A stretch of 8,587 bases of DNA from Candidatus Poribacteria bacterium. Its GTDB lineage: Bacteria; Poribacteria; WGA-4E; WGA-3G. Under the pieces are notes generated by a model. It was given only the letters and a program-made list of their open reading frames with translations. It was not told the origin of the DNA and searched no databases. This document shows, one piece after another, positions 6,478 through 8,587 of this stretch. Both the position numbers and the translations under genes were made by a program. The stretch lies in assembly GCA_009845505.1 (NCBI GenBank), contig VXZL01000433.1, forward strand, positions 1 to 8,587, in the 5' to 3' direction. Numbering within the stretch: the stretch's first letter is position 1; every line of letters starts with the position of its first letter.

Positions 6478-7989
6478 TTAGGACTCCTCAACCGCTTCTA
6501 CAAAGACTTTAGAGCCTTCCACCTCTATCACTTTAATGTCGCTGTTCTGAGGAATAAAGTCGCCAGTAGTGACGACATCCACCCGCTGATTAGCGATCCT
6601 TGCTGTCCCCGCAGGACGTAAGGGGGTCAGCGCAGTACCAGATTTTCCGAGATAGTCCTGAAAATTTTCAAGACTGGAGGAGTGGTATCCCATCTCCGTG
6701 TCCATAACTGTTGACAGCGCAAACCTTCGGAAAAGTTGGGTTTCAGGTAGATAAACGACAGCAAGGATAATCATTCCTGCGCTTAAAATCACGGATACTG
6801 AAAGCCATAAGACTGCAGTCCGAAAGTCGTAAGCTTTGTCGAAAACGAAGAAAACGCTCCCTAACATGAGTGTGATGCCCAAAACACCGGCAATACCGAA
6901 ACCGGGGATGACGAAAATTTCCAAGGCGATTAGCCCAACGCCGATAAGGAAGAGTAGGAATGCCCATTCAGCACCAATCTTGGTCAGCATGTGCCCTCCG
7001 AAAAACAGACCCACACACAGAAGTCCGATGAATCCAGGAACACCGAAACCGGGGGTGCGAATTTCTATGAAGATACCGAGGATACCCAACGAAAGTAGCA
7101 ACGAACTGATGACGGGGTTTGTGAGAAAGAAAACGATCCTATCCGCCAAGGTCGCCTCAACTTCGACGACGCGCGCGCCTGAGAGTGTTTTCAGCGGTGT
7201 TACTTCCGTAAAACCGTACTCGCGTTGCCGTCTTGCGATACCTTCCTCAGTAAGGGGCAGCTTGGTGCCAGCAACATTAACAATTTGATATTGCGTTAAC
7301 AGTTCTGTAAGGGTTTCGGCTTGTGCGTCGGCGAAATCGTATTCGAGTGCTTGATTAGTAGACAGCGTGAGCAGTTTGCCTTGGGCACAGAGGATTTCCA
7401 TCTGTTCACCCTCTTCTTCCCGTGTGATGTATTCTTCAGGCAGTAGCTTGACGATCTGTCCATCTGAGAGTTTGACGAGAACGAGTTCCTTGTCTACCAT
7501 GGCTTCGGCAATATCGGGATTCCGATTTTCCCGTTCAGCAGTTGCCCGAATAGTGCCTTGAATGTAGGAGACGGCTTTTTCACCGACCTCCTGTCCCTGA
7601 ATATCAACAGGCGCCGAATCACCGATTGTTCCGCCAGAAGTCATCACAATCTGATTACACGCGATAGAAATCATGGCGCCTGCAGAAATAGCCTGTCGAT
7701 TCACAAAAGCGATCGTTGGCACCTGCGTATCTTGAATGGATCGGATGATATTCACGGCAGAATCCACTCTACCGCCGGGCGTATCTACATCAAAGACAAT
7801 CGCATCGGCACCGGCATCCTCGGCGACCTTAATACCATCACTAATATAGGTACCGAGTCCGCTGCCAATCTCGTTCCGGATATCAATCACGTAAACGAGC
7901 GCGCCGTCTTGCGCAGACAGATCGCCTCTCATGAAAAGGCATCCGATTAAAAGGAGCACACACCCGATAAGAACCAATTCGCGTCTCAT
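6478..7989 (-). CDS. nfeD: NfeD, full-length membrane-bound ClpP-class serine protease
   Basis: A 503-residue NfeD protein (membrane-bound serine protease, stomatin-operon partner family), counted from the ATG at 7989. Residues 1-26 form a signal peptide (MRRE, then a hydrophobic run). Residues 30-190 are the ClpP/SppA-like protease domain, with DVDTPGGRVD at 68-77, the nucleophile Ser102 in AISAG, TIGDSAPVD, and Lys138 as the likely dyad partner; family knowledge (archaeal PH1510) supports a Ser-Lys dyad that cleaves hydrophobic stretches of stomatin-type partners. About five membrane segments follow (roughly 288-309, 318-336, 342-362, 364-384, 392-413), with two glycine/proline-rich PGFG-type turns. 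Residues 446-500 are the NfeD OB-fold domain, starting at GKSG. An LIGC box at 14-17 resembles a lipobox, but a LSA-Q cleavage site near 26 fits better. The next gene, a short NfeD, lies 76 bp downstream and shares the OB domain closely. Its SPFH partners follow in the same orientation. Confidence 0.93.
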   Translation of the reverse strand: MRRELVLIGCVLLLIGCLFMRGDLSAQDGALVYVIDIRNEIGSGLGTYISDGIKVAEDAGADAIVFDVDTPGGRVDSAVNIIRSIQDTQVPTIAFVNRQAISAGAMISIACNQIVMTSGGTIGDSAPVDIQGQEVGEKAVSYIQGTIRATAERENRNPDIAEAMVDKELVLVKLSDGQIVKLLPEEYITREEEGEQMEILCAQGKLLTLSTNQALEYDFADAQAETLTELLTQYQIVNVAGTKLPLTEEGIARRQREYGFTEVTPLKTLSGARVVEVEATLADRIVFFLTNPVISSLLLSLGILGIFIEIRTPGFGVPGFIGLLCVGLFFGGHMLTKIGAEWAFLLFLIGVGLIALEIFVIPGFGIAGVLGITLMLGSVFFVFDKAYDFRTAVLWLSVSVILSAGMIILAVVYLPETQLFRRFALSTVMDTEMGYHSSSLENFQDYLGKSGTALTPLRPAGTARIANQRVDVVTTGDFIPQNSDIKVIEVEGSKVFVEAVEES

Positions 7990-7996
7990 AATTCTA

Positions 7997-8002
7997 CTCC
8001 TT
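7997..8002 (-). promoter_or_regulatory. Ribosome binding site that fixes the nfeD start
   Basis: AAGGAG on the minus strand lies 7 bases before the ATG at 7989. The frame can be extended upstream to a GTG at 8064, but that codon has no Shine-Dalgarno sequence and would add 25 polar residues in front of the signal peptide. The site therefore decides for the inner ATG. Confidence 0.85.
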
Positions 8003-8093
8003 ACGCCTACCGTTTTTGGGCTTGCCGATTCTATATTTTTTGACTCTGAACCTGTTTTTGGCACAAATAGTTTAAAAGATTGGTTGTAAATTT

Positions 8094-8123
8094 ATTATAT
8101 CTTAAGGCAAGCCTACGCGTCAA
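8094..8123 (-). promoter_or_regulatory. Sigma70-type promoter of the nfeD-floA cluster
   Basis: Reading the minus strand, TTGACG (8118-8123, five of six matches to the -35 consensus) is followed after 18 bases by a perfect TATAAT -10 box (8094-8099). The predicted transcript start is near 8087, giving a leader of about 97 nt before the nfeD ATG at 7989. It is the best promoter match I found in the window and sits in the spacer between the isomerase gene and nfeD. The whole downstream run of same-strand genes could be read from it. Confidence 0.72.
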
Positions 8124-8136
8124 GATGTATTGTAAT

Positions 8137-8587
8137 TTAGTTATTGGACGCGAATTCTTCTTGAATCCAGGCGTGTAGGACATGGTTCAGAATCAGATGG
8201 ACATCCTCTACAGGTCCATAACGGTCACTATCCACAACAACATTGACATCGCAAATCGATGCTAACTTACCACCGCCGAACCCGCTCCATCCGATCGTTT
8301 TGCAGCCGATGTCGCTGGCGTGTCGCATCGCACGGAGGACGTTTTCCGAATTCCCACTCGCACTGATGCCGATAACGACATCCTCTGGATTGACGAGATT
8401 CTTCAGCTGCTCGACGAAAACATCTTCATAAGAGACATCGTTGGACCAAGCCGTCATTGTAGCAACGTTGTCGGTCAGACTGATAACTCGAAAACGGGGT
8501 TTGCCCGGGACGCTTGTGCCTTTCCCTAAGTCACAGGCGATGTGTGAGGCTGTAGAGGCACTTCCGCCGTTGCCAATCACAAAGATT
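8137..8587 (-). CDS. gmhA: SIS-domain sugar-phosphate isomerase, GmhA-like (N-terminus cut by window edge)
   Basis: This is the C-terminal 149 residues of a SIS-domain protein of the phosphoheptose isomerase (GmhA) family, which converts sedoheptulose 7-phosphate to a heptose 7-phosphate in the cytoplasm for ADP- or GDP-heptose synthesis. The reading frame is open to the window edge, so the GTG at 8580 is an internal valine codon, not a start; about 40-50 N-terminal residues are missing if the usual length of about 190 holds. Visible motifs are the phosphate-binding loop GNGGSA, the second SIS motif ISASGNSENV, GFGGGKLA, and the terminal helix EDVHLILNH carrying the expected catalytic histidine. 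Against E. coli GmhA (from memory) the active-site Glu65 position appears to be Asp (HIACDLG) and the Gln172 position Glu, as in a common SIS subfamily, so the substrate may differ. It ends 13 bp before the -35 box of the next promoter and is probably a separate upstream unit. SIS fold is near certain; exact substrate is not. Confidence 0.85.
   Translation of the reverse strand, partial: IFVIGNGGSASTASHIACDLGKGTSVPGKPRFRVISLTDNVATMTAWSNDVSYEDVFVEQLKNLVNPEDVVIGISASGNSENVLRAMRHASDIGCKTIGWSGFGGGKLASICDVNVVVDSDRYGPVEDVHLILNHVLHAWIQEEFASNN

Noticed and set aside
7930..7989. NfeD as a lipoprotein through the LIGC box at residues 14-17
   Set aside because: The box is followed by more hydrophobic residues and by a better signal peptidase I-like site near residue 26; NfeD proteins are usually not lipidated.
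7990..8064. GTG at 8064 as the nfeD start
   Set aside because: It has no ribosome binding site and lies upstream of the perfectly spaced AAGGAG-ATG start.
8100..8136. Intrinsic terminator for the isomerase gene
   Set aside because: Only a 4-bp AGGC/GCCT palindrome with a 2-base loop is present and it lacks a U-run.

Overview
The window is a tightly packed bacterial region of roughly balanced base composition. All eight recognisable genes are on the minus strand, so transcription runs from the high-coordinate end to the low end. Taxonomy cannot be fixed from sequence alone. The predicted lipoprotein, the GmhA-like sugar-phosphate isomerase and the AAGGAG-type ribosome binding sites suit a diderm-type bacterium. 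The intergenic DNA is full of short 7-base-periodic repeats and small palindromes, which suggests an uncultured lineage with repeat-rich spacers. Candidatus Poribacteria is a guess from remembered style only.

Layout in transcription order: (1) the C-terminal part of a SIS-domain, GmhA-like isomerase, cut by the window edge; (2) a strong sigma70-type promoter (8094-8123); (3) a full-length NfeD membrane serine protease, whose true start is probably the ATG at 7989; (4) a short NfeD made only of membrane segments and an OB domain; (5) and (6) two tandem FloA (flotillin-like, SPFH) paralogues, the first without the usual C-terminal tail; (7) a small single-pass acidic, proline-rich membrane protein of unknown function; (8) a 715-residue lipoprotein N-acetylmuramoyl-L-alanine amidase with Ig-like and carboxypeptidase-regulatory-like domains and what looks like a second, degenerate amidase domain; (9) an L-Ala-D/L-Glu-type dipeptide epimerase that starts one base after the amidase stop. 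A perfect 11-bp hairpin follows the last gene.

NfeD and FloA are known partners in membrane microdomains (compare yqeZ-yqfA in Bacillus). The amidase cuts stem peptides from peptidoglycan, and the epimerase acts on the L-Ala-D-Glu dipeptide derived from them. The run therefore reads as a membrane-microdomain module joined to a cell-wall turnover module; this functional link is an inference from gene order.

The most unusual features are the heptamer repeat arrays in two spacers (3242-3323 and 5828-5914), a palindrome flanked by 5-bp direct repeats exactly where the first FloA loses its tail, and the internal amidase duplication. No CRISPR, transposase, tRNA or rRNA was seen, and no gene-free stretch exceeds 150 bases.
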